The translations under genes and the position numbers were made by a program. The notes beneath the pieces were generated by a model. It did not search any database. It was not told where the DNA came from and saw only the letters and a program-made list of their open reading frames with translations. This document shows positions 19,390 to 28,460 of a stretch of DNA of 64,000 nt, one piece after another (the first letter of the stretch is position 1; each line of letters opens with the position of its first letter). This stretch comes from a virus. The stretch covers positions 105,963-169,962 of IMG/VR virus record IMGVR_UViG_3300032770_000004, one strand, 5' to 3'.

Positions 19390-20346
19390 GTGACAGACGT
19401 CTCCAATATCGCGCTCTATGGGGATCAGGGTCCTTACTTTGTTCCGCTTGCGCAGATTCAGCCTAACCTTTCAGGAATGTACCTGCTAGGTGCCGTTAAC
19501 AAGCTGAGTCTTGATGCTGTCGTCACGTCTTCCAATCAATTTATAGTAACTCTAGGTGAGCTAGTTACTCGCGCATCGACTAGTGCTTCTGACTATTCTG
19601 TCAGTGGTCCATCAACAATTACGGTGACAGGAGTTACTTGGAACAGCACAGATACGTTCATCACGTGTACCTATACCGGCGCTTTCGTAGCTGGTACATA
19701 CACACTTTCAATTACTGCCGATACCATTTCCGATTTGAACGGAAACTTCAACAGTAACTCTCCTATCCCGCTTCTAAACACGACGTTTTCCGTGCCAACG
19801 ATGACCTATGTCAGTCCTACTGGCGGTGCGTCTACAATACATCTGACCTATTCGTTGCCTCCTTACATTTCTGGAGACGCCGCTGTACCTGCCAATTGGA
19901 TCATCACGGGAAGTGGTGTACCGGTGACAGTCACGAGTGTCACGACATCGGGGAACGACATCGTCTTGGGCGTTACCGAGCAAACCCAGGGGGCTAGCTA
20001 TCAGGTGACAATGCCAGCTGGCATCAGCGGAATTTCAGGCGTTAGCTACATAGCGTTATCTGGATCTTTCGTTGCCAACTTCACCGGAACCGGTATTGCA
20101 CCGACTATCCTAATCGCCTTCCCAGAGAACGATGCATACAAAGTGGACGTAATCTTTAGTGAGGCGGTAGTGGACACCGAAGCTTTGGTTGCTGCTAATT
20201 ACAGCATCAACAATGGGTTGCAGGTGTACTCCGTGGATAAGCTAAGTGATAGCTCCTATCGTCTCCACACAAGCCAGCAAACCGCTGGAGTAGTGTACAC
20301 CCTCATCGTTAGCAACATTCATGATCTCAAGGGGAATCTGATTTAA
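19390..20346 (+). CDS. Ig-like (SbsA/Big_5-type) repeat fibre protein
   Basis: 318 residues, GTG start at 19390. Three successive Ig-like units are visible, each ending in a characteristic strand-turn: FVAGTYTLSITADTISDLNG, then QGASYQVTMPAGISGISG, then TAGVVYTLIVSNIHDLKGN. These are typical of bacterial SbsA Ig-like domains found on surface proteins and phage fibres, which mediate weak surface adhesion. The following gene begins with the same domain type and starts 1 nt after this stop, so the two may be parts of one fibre. Confidence 0.7.
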   Translation: MTDVSNIALYGDQGPYFVPLAQIQPNLSGMYLLGAVNKLSLDAVVTSSNQFIVTLGELVTRASTSASDYSVSGPSTITVTGVTWNSTDTFITCTYTGAFVAGTYTLSITADTISDLNGNFNSNSPIPLLNTTFSVPTMTYVSPTGGASTIHLTYSLPPYISGDAAVPANWIITGSGVPVTVTSVTTSGNDIVLGVTEQTQGASYQVTMPAGISGISGVSYIALSGSFVANFTGTGIAPTILIAFPENDAYKVDVIFSEAVVDTEALVAANYSINNGLQVYSVDKLSDSSYRLHTSQQTAGVVYTLIVSNIHDLKGNLI

Positions 20347-20347
20347 A

Positions 20348-23300
20348 ATGCCAGCAACTACTACGTTCACAGGTATTGGAATTTCGCTTCAGTCTGTTAC
20401 TCCACAGACTAACGGATCTTCCTTGCTTGTGCGTTTTACAACAGTTCCACTTCAGGTAAGTCCACTTGGCGCTAATGATGCGTTGAATCCGGCTAACTAT
20501 GCTCTTACGGGTCCTGGTTCTGCTGCCATTTCGAGTGTTTCATCGGTAGCTACGGATTCGCAATCTGTAGCCATCGCATTCAGTTCTCCACTTGCTGCTG
20601 GAACGTGGATACTCACTGTAACGAATATTCAAACCCCCGGGGCCGTTGGCCTGATTCCGCCTACCAGCATGACCTTCTTGGTCACGGTTAGCGCCAATGC
20701 CACCTCATTGGCGGCTGGCGCTAGCAATGATGATGCAGAAAAAATCATTCGTAAGCACCTCAGTCAAGGAATGGCTGGTGACAACTGGAATGCTCTCATC
20801 GCGGGGCTAGCTAGTGGAGACGATGCAAACTGGACCAATGCCGAGCTTGCATTTGATCAGCTCTTTGAGATTTCCGCCAGCGGCGCTTATCTTGACCGTC
20901 TTGGCTCCAATCGCGGTATTGTTCGACCACCCGATGTCGGACTGAGCGATGACCTCTACCGCCAGCTCCTGATCGCCCTTAACAGCAACAAACTGACCCA
21001 CGAAGCTCTCCGTGAAATCCTGGCTATCTTCTATGGCCAGGATGCATTGCGAGCCTGGGCAGAGACCTCGCTTGAGGAGCCATTTGCCCTTAAAGATGGA
21101 TCTACGCTGACCTGGGAACTCGACGAAGATACGGACCTATCTACGACCTTCTCGGCTGAACAATTCACTCAAATCGAAGCCGCTACCGCACTCGAAGTCG
21201 CGTCCATACTAACCAAAGCCATGGCCGATGCTGGTACCTTCGGCTATGCAGCGGCTGTTGTCAATCCAATTACTGGTGGCAAGCGAGTTCGCATCTATAG
21301 CGGCAGCCTGGGCCTTAAGTCTTTCGTACGCATTACTGGTGGAACAGCACAGCCCTTCGTTCGTTTCCCGCTCTACAAAGAGGTCTACAGTGGTACGGTC
21401 ACTTCTGGACTTGGTTACAACTGGTCATATAGCAACCCTTCTCAGGGCGTTACCAGAATCTCGCTTACTACAGTCGGCCAGCCGCTAATCGATATCTCGT
21501 CAATTCAGGCGGGGGACTATGTAGTAATTGGCCCCAACATCAACGTAGCTTCGGGTTCGTACTCCATTACGGCTGTTGATTATTCGTGGAGCGGCACATC
21601 ACTCACGCAATCGTTTGATCTCGATGTCGATTTGGGATTCGTTGGTTCTACTCTTCAAATAGGAAATGACGACTATCGCTTCTTCAACCCTCAGAAACAA
21701 ACAATCCTTAATGGATCCAGAACTGTGGTGGTTGCCCAGGTTCAGCCCGGTCAAGTCGATATTCAAATTCCTGCAACTACCCAGGCTGTCAGTAGAGGAC
21801 CCAGAATCGCTGCATATGGTCGAGATAACGCAACCACATTGGCAGTGGAGAGCTACATCCGTGACACTGACGGAACGGTTACGCTCAATCTCAGCGAGAG
21901 CCTTGGTTCACCGCTCGCCGCCAATTCTCAAATCTTCCTAGAGGGCTTTAGGCCTGCGCTTAGTCGCCCATGGACTAGCCCCGGCGTACCTGGAACATAC
22001 CCTGCTGTAGCTACAGCAAACGCCAGTTATGGCACTTGTTGGACATCTACCCAGACTCCCCCGTCTGCAAATAAGCATTTCAGCAGAATGGTGGCGTTGC
22101 AGAACGATGACATTCTGATTACCGGAGGACTCTCGTTCTCTGGTGGTGTCACTGCCGGTGAATCCGCGAAAGCTAATAGATTCCGTCTTGCATCAACCAC
22201 TACCACGGTCAATGACGGCAGTGAAGCCGATGGAGCATCGAGATTTTCGTATCAGTGGATCGCGACGGCAGATATGAATACGGCACGCCTGGAACACGCA
22301 CAGTCCCTGCTTGCTGATGGGCGCGTATTGGTGACGGGTGGTCAGTCATCAACAGGAAGCGGGATAGTATTCAACGTTATCACCGCTAAGAATTCGCCAG
22401 AGATTTATTCTCCATCTACCAATACCTGGACCAATGTAGCCGCAATGTCTATGAAGCGTACGGGCCATCAACAGGTGACGATGAACAACAACAAAGTCAT
22501 CGTGATTGGTGGCGCCTTTAACATGGGCACGGCCACGAATACTACCGAAATTTTCGATCCGTCAACTGGCGTATGGTCAGCTGGTGCTTCGATGTCCATT
22601 CCCAGATACCAGCACAAAGCGGTTGCTCTCTCTGATGGTCGAATCTTTGTGACTGGCGGACGCACGCTCGGCCAAACAATGGCTACGCCAAATACCTGTC
22701 TAGCGTACTGGACAATGGATGACTCCAGCAATCCTACTTTTGTCAACGATTTAGTTGGTAGTTGGCCGCTGGCTGTGCATGGTAGCCCTACTATCATTGA
22801 TGGAAAGGTTAATTCGGCACGTGACTTCACTGTCTCTGGTTCATGGGCAGATGAAAATGGCTACCTGAATGATCCTACCGCTATTTCCCTGCTAACAGGC
22901 GAATGGACTATCGAATTCTGGCTTCCCGCTGGATCCGGAACAGACGGCGTACTATTCGCGTATGGAGGACCAACCGGCGTCCTTGCAGACAATCTACTTT
23001 TTGAAGTAGGTCTTGCCGGAGGTGCCATTTATTGGAAGTGGCAATATGGTGCTGGTGTGAATGTCACTGCCACGGCTACTACCACTTTGGCTGGATGGCA
23101 ATATGTAGGAACATTCATTGCTGTCAGAAAGAAGTTCAATGGAACTAACTATGACGTTTCTTGGTTTCTCAATGGCGTCGTAATGGACACCTGGACAAAC
23201 CAAACGAATTGTGCAGGCGGTACTAATGCACAATGGTTTATCTGTGCAGATCCTAAAACCTCACCTGTTGTGAATGGTGGATCGCGAGCTATTCTTGATG

Positions 23301-24994
23301 AAGCTCGTATCAGCAACGTCGCTCTTTTAGATTCCGATATCCTTAACGACTACTACACTACCTCAGGTTGGGTTGGTTTCTTGTGGGATATCGAAAACGT
23401 TGAGGGCGTAGCAACAGATAGAACCGCTTTCTATACTCCCGGTACTAATACCTGGACAGAAGGACCCAAAATGCAGTTCGGTAGAGCCCTGCATAACATG
23501 CATCTGCTACCAGATGGGAAAGTTTTGGTCTACGGAGGATATGGCCGCGATCTCACGACAGAACTCCCACCACAACATCAGGATGAAGTCACGACTTGGC
23601 CCAATCTGTCTGGCGTAACAATGTCGGCAGAGTATTGGGATCCAAATACCAATCGTTGGTATGCAACTGAAGCACCTTCACAGCTATATGTTGATGCATG
23701 TTCAGTTTATTTGCCAACTAGCAATCAGATTATAGTCACAAATCCTCGTAACACCGCACAATCAATTGACTATTCCCAAATTGGTGTTTACACTAATTCT
23801 ATTCCTTTTAGGGTTGAGGCGTTCGATTGTACAAATAAGACCTGGAAAGTTCTTCCGATCCAAAATACATCGGATCAATATCTTTCCACCACCTATGGAA
23901 TCCATGCAGGCAGCGATGTCGTACTGATTACAGGTGGAGTGAATGGAAGCCTTGTACCGTATCCTAATGCTACGCTTTTGACTCCAGGTGCCACACAGTT
24001 TGTAGGTGGTGGTCTAAACGGGCTCCATTCAGTCGTATCATCTACCACTGGATCTATCACCATCTCGACTCCGAGCTATCCATTCTTCTCGACCAATTTT
24101 GGAGACGCAGGTTATCAAGGCGGACAAGTTTTCGACACTACCAATTGGACATACAACGACCTATACACGAACTACACCTATCAGATTAGCAATTTTGTGC
24201 GTAGCTCTAACGTGGCGACGTTGACATTAAATACGACTGCCGGGCTCTCTGTCGGCCAGTCTGTATATGTCAACATCAATACCAATGTGCCGATGGGTAT
24301 CAAAACCCTCACGGCTGTAACACCTACAACTATCTCGTACGTTGATACTGGTACTGACATTGGCTCTACACCTACAACAGGCGTAGTTGATATCAATCAG
24401 AATCCCAATGCAGCGATCCGTATCGGCGCAGTAGCAACACAGCCCTCTACTGACCCTGGTCCATACATCTTTGATCCAAAACTCGGACTTTCTGTTCTCA
24501 GCACAGCTACTACTCTTCAAACAGCTATTCTGACCGGCCAACAAGTAGGCACCTTGACGGTAGCAGACAACAGTGCGTTCCCTAACGCCGAAGGATATTT
24601 AGTCATTGACTTCGGAATGTCAACACAGAGCAGCCCCATCCGTTATCTAGGCAAGTTTGGAACAAACATGCTCATCGTTGATTTTAGTTATGTAGCCGAA
24701 CATGACTTCACGGTTGGCTCTACTGTAACCCTTCTACAGGGAAGGAATCCGTTTGTACCTGCCATTCCTTTGGACTCGGCCAACTTCTACATCACCGGCT
24801 CTACTATTGGTCGTATCGCTGCCCAAAACTTCCTCGCTGGTGCTGCTGCGACTGGCATCACTTTGTCAATCGACGTGGTCTATCCAGGAGATCGCGGACT
24901 TGGAGCAGAAGGCTATCCCACCGAAAACGCATCCAAACTGTCAGATGTGGTCAGAATGTTCGGTGGAGATAACCTTGACGAGGAGGGCCTATGA
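20348..24994 (+). CDS. Tail fibre with Ig-like head, Kelch propeller and nested LamG-like domain
   Basis: 1548 residues. Residues 1-125: one SbsA-type Ig-like domain (AAGTWILTVTNIQTPG). About 130-230: helical, phage gpI-like tail segment (ISASGAYLDRLGSNRGI). About 230-560: beta-rich. About 578-1217: Kelch-type propeller with blades marked by DILITGG, RVLVTGG, KVIVIGG, RIFVTGG, KVLVYGG, QIIVTNP, DVVLITGG and paired W-containing strands (NTWTNVA, GVWSAG, NTWTEG, NRWYA). About 784-1000: a LamG/concanavalin-like insert (CLAYWTMDDSSNP, GEWTIEFWLPAGSG, ILDEARISNVALLDSDI) inside blade 4. The C-terminal 300 residues are beta/linker. Kelch and LamG folds bind glycans, so a receptor-binding fibre is likely. 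Confidence 0.75.
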   Translation: MPATTTFTGIGISLQSVTPQTNGSSLLVRFTTVPLQVSPLGANDALNPANYALTGPGSAAISSVSSVATDSQSVAIAFSSPLAAGTWILTVTNIQTPGAVGLIPPTSMTFLVTVSANATSLAAGASNDDAEKIIRKHLSQGMAGDNWNALIAGLASGDDANWTNAELAFDQLFEISASGAYLDRLGSNRGIVRPPDVGLSDDLYRQLLIALNSNKLTHEALREILAIFYGQDALRAWAETSLEEPFALKDGSTLTWELDEDTDLSTTFSAEQFTQIEAATALEVASILTKAMADAGTFGYAAAVVNPITGGKRVRIYSGSLGLKSFVRITGGTAQPFVRFPLYKEVYSGTVTSGLGYNWSYSNPSQGVTRISLTTVGQPLIDISSIQAGDYVVIGPNINVASGSYSITAVDYSWSGTSLTQSFDLDVDLGFVGSTLQIGNDDYRFFNPQKQTILNGSRTVVVAQVQPGQVDIQIPATTQAVSRGPRIAAYGRDNATTLAVESYIRDTDGTVTLNLSESLGSPLAANSQIFLEGFRPALSRPWTSPGVPGTYPAVATANASYGTCWTSTQTPPSANKHFSRMVALQNDDILITGGLSFSGGVTAGESAKANRFRLASTTTTVNDGSEADGASRFSYQWIATADMNTARLEHAQSLLADGRVLVTGGQSSTGSGIVFNVITAKNSPEIYSPSTNTWTNVAAMSMKRTGHQQVTMNNNKVIVIGGAFNMGTATNTTEIFDPSTGVWSAGASMSIPRYQHKAVALSDGRIFVTGGRTLGQTMATPNTCLAYWTMDDSSNPTFVNDLVGSWPLAVHGSPTIIDGKVNSARDFTVSGSWADENGYLNDPTAISLLTGEWTIEFWLPAGSGTDGVLFAYGGPTGVLADNLLFEVGLAGGAIYWKWQYGAGVNVTATATTTLAGWQYVGTFIAVRKKFNGTNYDVSWFLNGVVMDTWTNQTNCAGGTNAQWFICADPKTSPVVNGGSRAILDEARISNVALLDSDILNDYYTTSGWVGFLWDIENVEGVATDRTAFYTPGTNTWTEGPKMQFGRALHNMHLLPDGKVLVYGGYGRDLTTELPPQHQDEVTTWPNLSGVTMSAEYWDPNTNRWYATEAPSQLYVDACSVYLPTSNQIIVTNPRNTAQSIDYSQIGVYTNSIPFRVEAFDCTNKTWKVLPIQNTSDQYLSTTYGIHAGSDVVLITGGVNGSLVPYPNATLLTPGATQFVGGGLNGLHSVVSSTTGSITISTPSYPFFSTNFGDAGYQGGQVFDTTNWTYNDLYTNYTYQISNFVRSSNVATLTLNTTAGLSVGQSVYVNINTNVPMGIKTLTAVTPTTISYVDTGTDIGSTPTTGVVDINQNPNAAIRIGAVATQPSTDPGPYIFDPKLGLSVLSTATTLQTAILTGQQVGTLTVADNSAFPNAEGYLVIDFGMSTQSSPIRYLGKFGTNMLIVDFSYVAEHDFTVGSTVTLLQGRNPFVPAIPLDSANFYITGSTIGRIAAQNFLAGAAATGITLSIDVVYPGDRGLGAEGYPTENASKLSDVVRMFGGDNLDEEGL

Positions 24995-25419
24995 GAGCAC
25001 GTTCGATAGTCACAGCAGGTGTCATTTGTTACATTAATGGTAAGCCTTTCGGGCGCGTCAAGGACTTTAGATTTGAAAGTTCTACCGGCAAGAAGCCGCA
25101 GTACGCTGTCGACACGCTTGAGCCATACGAGTTGATTCCCACTATTACCAGGGTTACGGGGAGCATGACACTTCAACGTACTGTAGGAGACGCAGGTGCA
25201 GAAGGAGCTGCCTTGACGGTTCGTTTCGAAGACCTCCCACGCGAGCGTTACTTTAGCGTTCAACTCATTGAACGAGTCAGTGATACCCTCATTTTCGAAG
25301 CAAAATACTGTGCAGTTACGCGTCAATCCTGGAGTTTCCCCGAGAAAGGGGTTGTCACCGGATCCGTGGAATTCGAAGCCATCGACTGGTCCAATGAACT
25401 TCGCCCAGCCCAGGCGTAA
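24991..25419 (+). CDS. Tail tube-like protein
   Basis: 142 residues. Single beta-barrel pattern: ITAGVICYINGKPFGRVKDF-like opening, a TRVTGSMTLQRTVG strand pair, YFSVQLIERVSDTLIFEAKY and a terminal GVVTGSVEFEAIDWSNE. The size and the long strand pairs resemble gp19-type tail tube or tube-terminator subunits of contractile phages. Odd position: after the fibres rather than next to the sheath, so it may be a baseplate tube-adaptor instead. ATGA overlap with the fibre gene. Confidence 0.5.
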   Translation: MRARSIVTAGVICYINGKPFGRVKDFRFESSTGKKPQYAVDTLEPYELIPTITRVTGSMTLQRTVGDAGAEGAALTVRFEDLPRERYFSVQLIERVSDTLIFEAKYCAVTRQSWSFPEKGVVTGSVEFEAIDWSNELRPAQA

Positions 25420-25426
25420 TCTTTGA

Positions 25427-25445
25427 TCTATCGAGGTTTGATAGA
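25427..25445 (+). promoter_or_regulatory. Hairpin presenting the Shine-Dalgarno of the HNH gene
   Basis: TCTATC (25427-25432) pairs with GATAGA (25440-25445); the 7-nt loop GAGGTTT holds the GAGG ribosome binding site and the stem's last base is the A of the ATG at 25445. It resembles the hairpins that limit translation of phage homing endonuclease genes in late operons. Inferred from the pairing only. Confidence 0.5.
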
Positions 25446-25843
25446 TGAAAATTTGCAAGTGTGGTCAAGAATTTGAAGGAAAATGGAAGTGTGCTAAGTG
25501 CAAATCTCAGTATCAGCACGATTGGTATCAGAAAAACAAACATAAAATTTATATAGATCCTCGTGCTAAAGCAAGCAAAAAGAAATGGCGAAACAAAAAG
25601 GCGGCAGAGTGGACGAAGAAATATCACAATCTTAAGCGCGGACCTTGTGTGGATTGCGGTAAGACTTATCAACCCTGGCAAATGCAATTTGATCATATTG
25701 GTGATGACAAATTCGATAATGTCGCCACAATGGTTCATGATTTCAAGCCCTTTGAAGAAATTGTAGCAGAGATTAAGAAATGCGATTTGGTTTGCGCAAA
25801 TTGCCGTGCTGATCGTACCTATAAACGTTTGCATTCCGAGTAA
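25445..25843 (+). CDS. HNH endonuclease (free-standing)
   Basis: 132 residues. N-terminal zinc ribbon (CKCGQEF, CAKCKSQ), a Lys/Trp-rich basic helix region, then CVDCGKTYQPWQMQFDHIGD, an EEIVAEIKKCDLVCANCR segment and a short tail RTYKRLHSE. The FDH and late CxxC pair form a HNH/treble-clef nuclease core, the type common in phage mobile HNH genes. It shares the DFDH/CDLVCAxC pattern with the gene at 32028. Both the 5' side (25416) and the stop codon side (25840) carry GTAATCT, so the gene is bracketed by the same heptamer. Confidence 0.85.
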   Translation: MKICKCGQEFEGKWKCAKCKSQYQHDWYQKNKHKIYIDPRAKASKKKWRNKKAAEWTKKYHNLKRGPCVDCGKTYQPWQMQFDHIGDDKFDNVATMVHDFKPFEEIVAEIKKCDLVCANCRADRTYKRLHSE

Positions 25844-25861
25844 TCTTAGGAGTATTCCCCA

Positions 25862-28459
25862 ATGGCTATCATTAGACAAGAAAATTGGCTGTCACAACAA
25901 AGAGTGGATTTGCCACATCTTCGTTCTATTGAGCTTGGAGTCGCAGGCGACTTCGACTCTCTTGTCGGCCGCGCAATGGCGGGCAGCAAAGCCTTGGTAG
26001 TTCGTGGCTTTTCGATGGCTAATATTGCCACTAGTTCTCCTGCGACAGGTCTTCAGGTATCAACAGCTAACGGCATTCTCTATAATGTCAACGCGACTGA
26101 AGCAGGAAGCATTCTATGGGTTCCGGCCGATCGAGCCGTGGAAATCCTTAACCCGGCCACGAACTCTCGTGTAACAGGCAGCTGGACCCCTTCAGCGGTC
26201 AATTACGTAGGTATTGACTTCACCAGAACAGCCGATGCATCCACGACCGATCTCGTTCAGTTCCTTGATGCCAATACGCTCGTAGAGACACCCAAGTCTG
26301 TTCCACTAGCAAGGACGCTTGACTACCAATTTGTCATCAGCACCATCCCATTCGCTGGTCAGCCAAATCTTGTTCCTCTTGCTATCGTCACCCTGAATTC
26401 CAGCAGCCAAATGACGGCCGTTCAGGACGCACGTCCAATGATGTTCCGTTTGGGTTCTGGTGGCGATGCTCCAAACCGTCAAAACGCCTATCCATTCCCA
26501 GATGGTCGCTTCGAGAATTACTCAACCCTGAGCAATACCCTCTTCAGTGGTGGCGACAAAGCCATTTTGAGCCAGAAAGATTGGTTTGATGCTGCGATGA
26601 CTCGCATCCAAGAAATTGGTGGTGGCGAATATTGGTATTCGGCCACAGCGGATCGCAACGTCAACATGATTACTCACGACTCGCCATTCAGTAACGGCGA
26701 GTACTTCAGCTGGAATCTTGGTACCCAGACAATTTCGTGGCAGAACATTCGGTTTGTCTTTGACAACAGTACCGGATGGTACAACGATGTCCAGGACGGT
26801 AGCCTTTCGCCTTTGGCTGATGGACAATGTATCTACGTCGACCTGGATCGCACCAAGAACGCTGTCGGTCTAATCGTTCAATCCGCTACCTTGACAACCC
26901 TTGGCCCCGGAGCTGTACCCGGTAGTCGCTGGATTCTAGCTTGGCGCAAAGGCAATGACATCTTTACGCGCGGTTGGCGTTATGCTGTAGGCACTACATT
27001 CCAGCCAGCTACCGCTACGAGTCTGGGAGAAGTAGAACTGAATCAGACTCCAGCCAATAGTTTGGCTCCGGTTGTAGTGACTATTGGTGTAAACGGAAGC
27101 GTACTGGTTAACGGAATTACTACTAACGTTGCAGGGGCTGGCTACTATGCCATTTCTGCAATCGGCGGAAACACCTCTGCAAACTCTACGGTAGCTGGTA
27201 CTGGATTGATCGGTTTAGGGGGTAATGATAGCGGCAACACCGGAGGTGGCGGTACAGGCGTTAACGGATTAGGGGGTAATGGTTCTGGTACGAGCATTGG
27301 CGGCTATGGTGTTGTCGGTCAAGGTGGTACTGCGTCTGGAACTGCCAATCAAGGTATCGGCGGATACTTCAGCGGCGCGGCCGGTGCAGGTTCAGGTACG
27401 GCCGTAAACGGCGGTACCGGTGCCGTTGCCATAGGCGGTATCCCTGCTAGTTCAGGGAGTGGCGGCATTGGTCTTATCTCAACTGGTGGAGCTGCTACGA
27501 GCGGGAACGGAGGCTTGGGAGCCGAAATTTCTGGCGGCAATACAGCTACTGGTGTTTCGGCCGGTACTGGTTTGTTGCTCTTTGGCGGCAACGCCACTGG
27601 CGGTACTGGCAACGGCGGAGTAGGTCTTTCCGTAACAGGTGGCTCTACGGCTGGAGGCGTGAGCGGTCACGCTATCGTAGCGGTTGCTCGCACATCAAGT
27701 GGGGCACTTGGCATTCTGGTTCAAGATTTCAGCAGCATCAATAGTAATGTCCTTGCTGAAATTGACGGATACCTCAACATCGCTTCTGGCGCTCCAAGCA
27801 CCAGTGCCAATATCAAGAATTTGATCACATCCAAAAACATCAATAAGATGTGGGCAAATGTCTCTCTACAATCCAATACTTATACGATCATAGATGGTGT
27901 TGGAATACTTAGTTGCACGGTGCATTTGGGAGCCATCGATGTATCTTTCGCTGCCAACATGGCAGATACAAACTATGAAGTCGAGCTTTCGATGGGTCGT
28001 CCGACATACACCGGTATTGGTGGGATCCGCTTCGGAAATCTGCTCGTACCATACGTCATTAGTAAGCACGTAGGATTTGTCACGATCGGCTTCAAGACAA
28101 GCATGGAACTTCATCTAGCGTATACCTCTAGAGGCACAACTGCCTTTGCTGGTGGCGATATCGTTACTGAAGCCACTAGCAATGCCAAGGCTGTGGTGAT
28201 TGCAGACTCCAATGCTGGGGGATCTTTGGCGGCTGCGGGCTATTTGACGGTTATGCCTATAACGGCACTCAGTTTCGCGGGTGGCTTAGCATTAAGTTCT
28301 AGCTCTGGATCTGCAACTAGCACAGCAATTGGTACCATCAGTGGTTTGTGGCCTACATATCCTGGCTACATTGACCCTTCTGCAAATGATCCATTTACTG
28401 GCGCTGCCGCTTTCGGTGGTGAAACCTTCTATATCTCCGTAATGGGAATGCAGGCATAA
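25862..28459 (+). CDS. Glycine-rich tail fibre protein
   Basis: 865 residues. N-terminal 200 residues (MAIIRQENWLSQQRVDLPHL, YQFVISTIPFAGQPNL) have the pattern of baseplate-attachment domains of phage fibres. Residues about 433-610 are dominated by Gly repeats with Gly-Gly or Gly-Xaa-Gly at short intervals (GLIGLGGNDSG, GVNGLGGNGSG, GVVGQGG, GGIGLISTGG), which could form a polyglycine-II or beta-helix shaft. The C-terminal 250 residues are beta-rich (ILSCTVHLGAIDVSF, YVISKHVGFVTIGF) and probably form the tip. Not a collagen repeat. Preceded by an AGGAG site. Confidence 0.7.
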   Translation: MAIIRQENWLSQQRVDLPHLRSIELGVAGDFDSLVGRAMAGSKALVVRGFSMANIATSSPATGLQVSTANGILYNVNATEAGSILWVPADRAVEILNPATNSRVTGSWTPSAVNYVGIDFTRTADASTTDLVQFLDANTLVETPKSVPLARTLDYQFVISTIPFAGQPNLVPLAIVTLNSSSQMTAVQDARPMMFRLGSGGDAPNRQNAYPFPDGRFENYSTLSNTLFSGGDKAILSQKDWFDAAMTRIQEIGGGEYWYSATADRNVNMITHDSPFSNGEYFSWNLGTQTISWQNIRFVFDNSTGWYNDVQDGSLSPLADGQCIYVDLDRTKNAVGLIVQSATLTTLGPGAVPGSRWILAWRKGNDIFTRGWRYAVGTTFQPATATSLGEVELNQTPANSLAPVVVTIGVNGSVLVNGITTNVAGAGYYAISAIGGNTSANSTVAGTGLIGLGGNDSGNTGGGGTGVNGLGGNGSGTSIGGYGVVGQGGTASGTANQGIGGYFSGAAGAGSGTAVNGGTGAVAIGGIPASSGSGGIGLISTGGAATSGNGGLGAEISGGNTATGVSAGTGLLLFGGNATGGTGNGGVGLSVTGGSTAGGVSGHAIVAVARTSSGALGILVQDFSSINSNVLAEIDGYLNIASGAPSTSANIKNLITSKNINKMWANVSLQSNTYTIIDGVGILSCTVHLGAIDVSFAANMADTNYEVELSMGRPTYTGIGGIRFGNLLVPYVISKHVGFVTIGFKTSMELHLAYTSRGTTAFAGGDIVTEATSNAKAVVIADSNAGGSLAAAGYLTVMPITALSFAGGLALSSSSGSATSTAIGTISGLWPTYPGYIDPSANDPFTGAAAFGGETFYISVMGMQA

Positions 28460-28460
28460 A

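Larger units (their letters stand above)
25416..25846 (+). repeat. GTAATCT heptamers bracketing an HNH gene
   Basis: GTAATCT at 25416-25422, starting one base before the stop of the tube-like gene, and again at 25840-25846, starting one base before the HNH stop; both continue GTAATCTT. See also 2742, 12065, 32012 (plus) and 55452, 58787 (minus). Confidence 0.7.

Noticed and set aside
2742-25422. GTAATCTTTG as a Bacteroidetes -7 promoter (TAnnTTTG)
   Set aside because: One base too long (TA-ATC-TTTG), and several copies lack TTTG; no -33 TTG is conserved.
24913-25879. Two antisense frames over the tube-like and HNH genes
   Set aside because: Overlap two well supported plus-strand genes, with no motifs.
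27160-27690. Collagen-like repeat in the fibre
   Set aside because: Gly spacing is irregular, without Gly-X-Y triplets over any long run.
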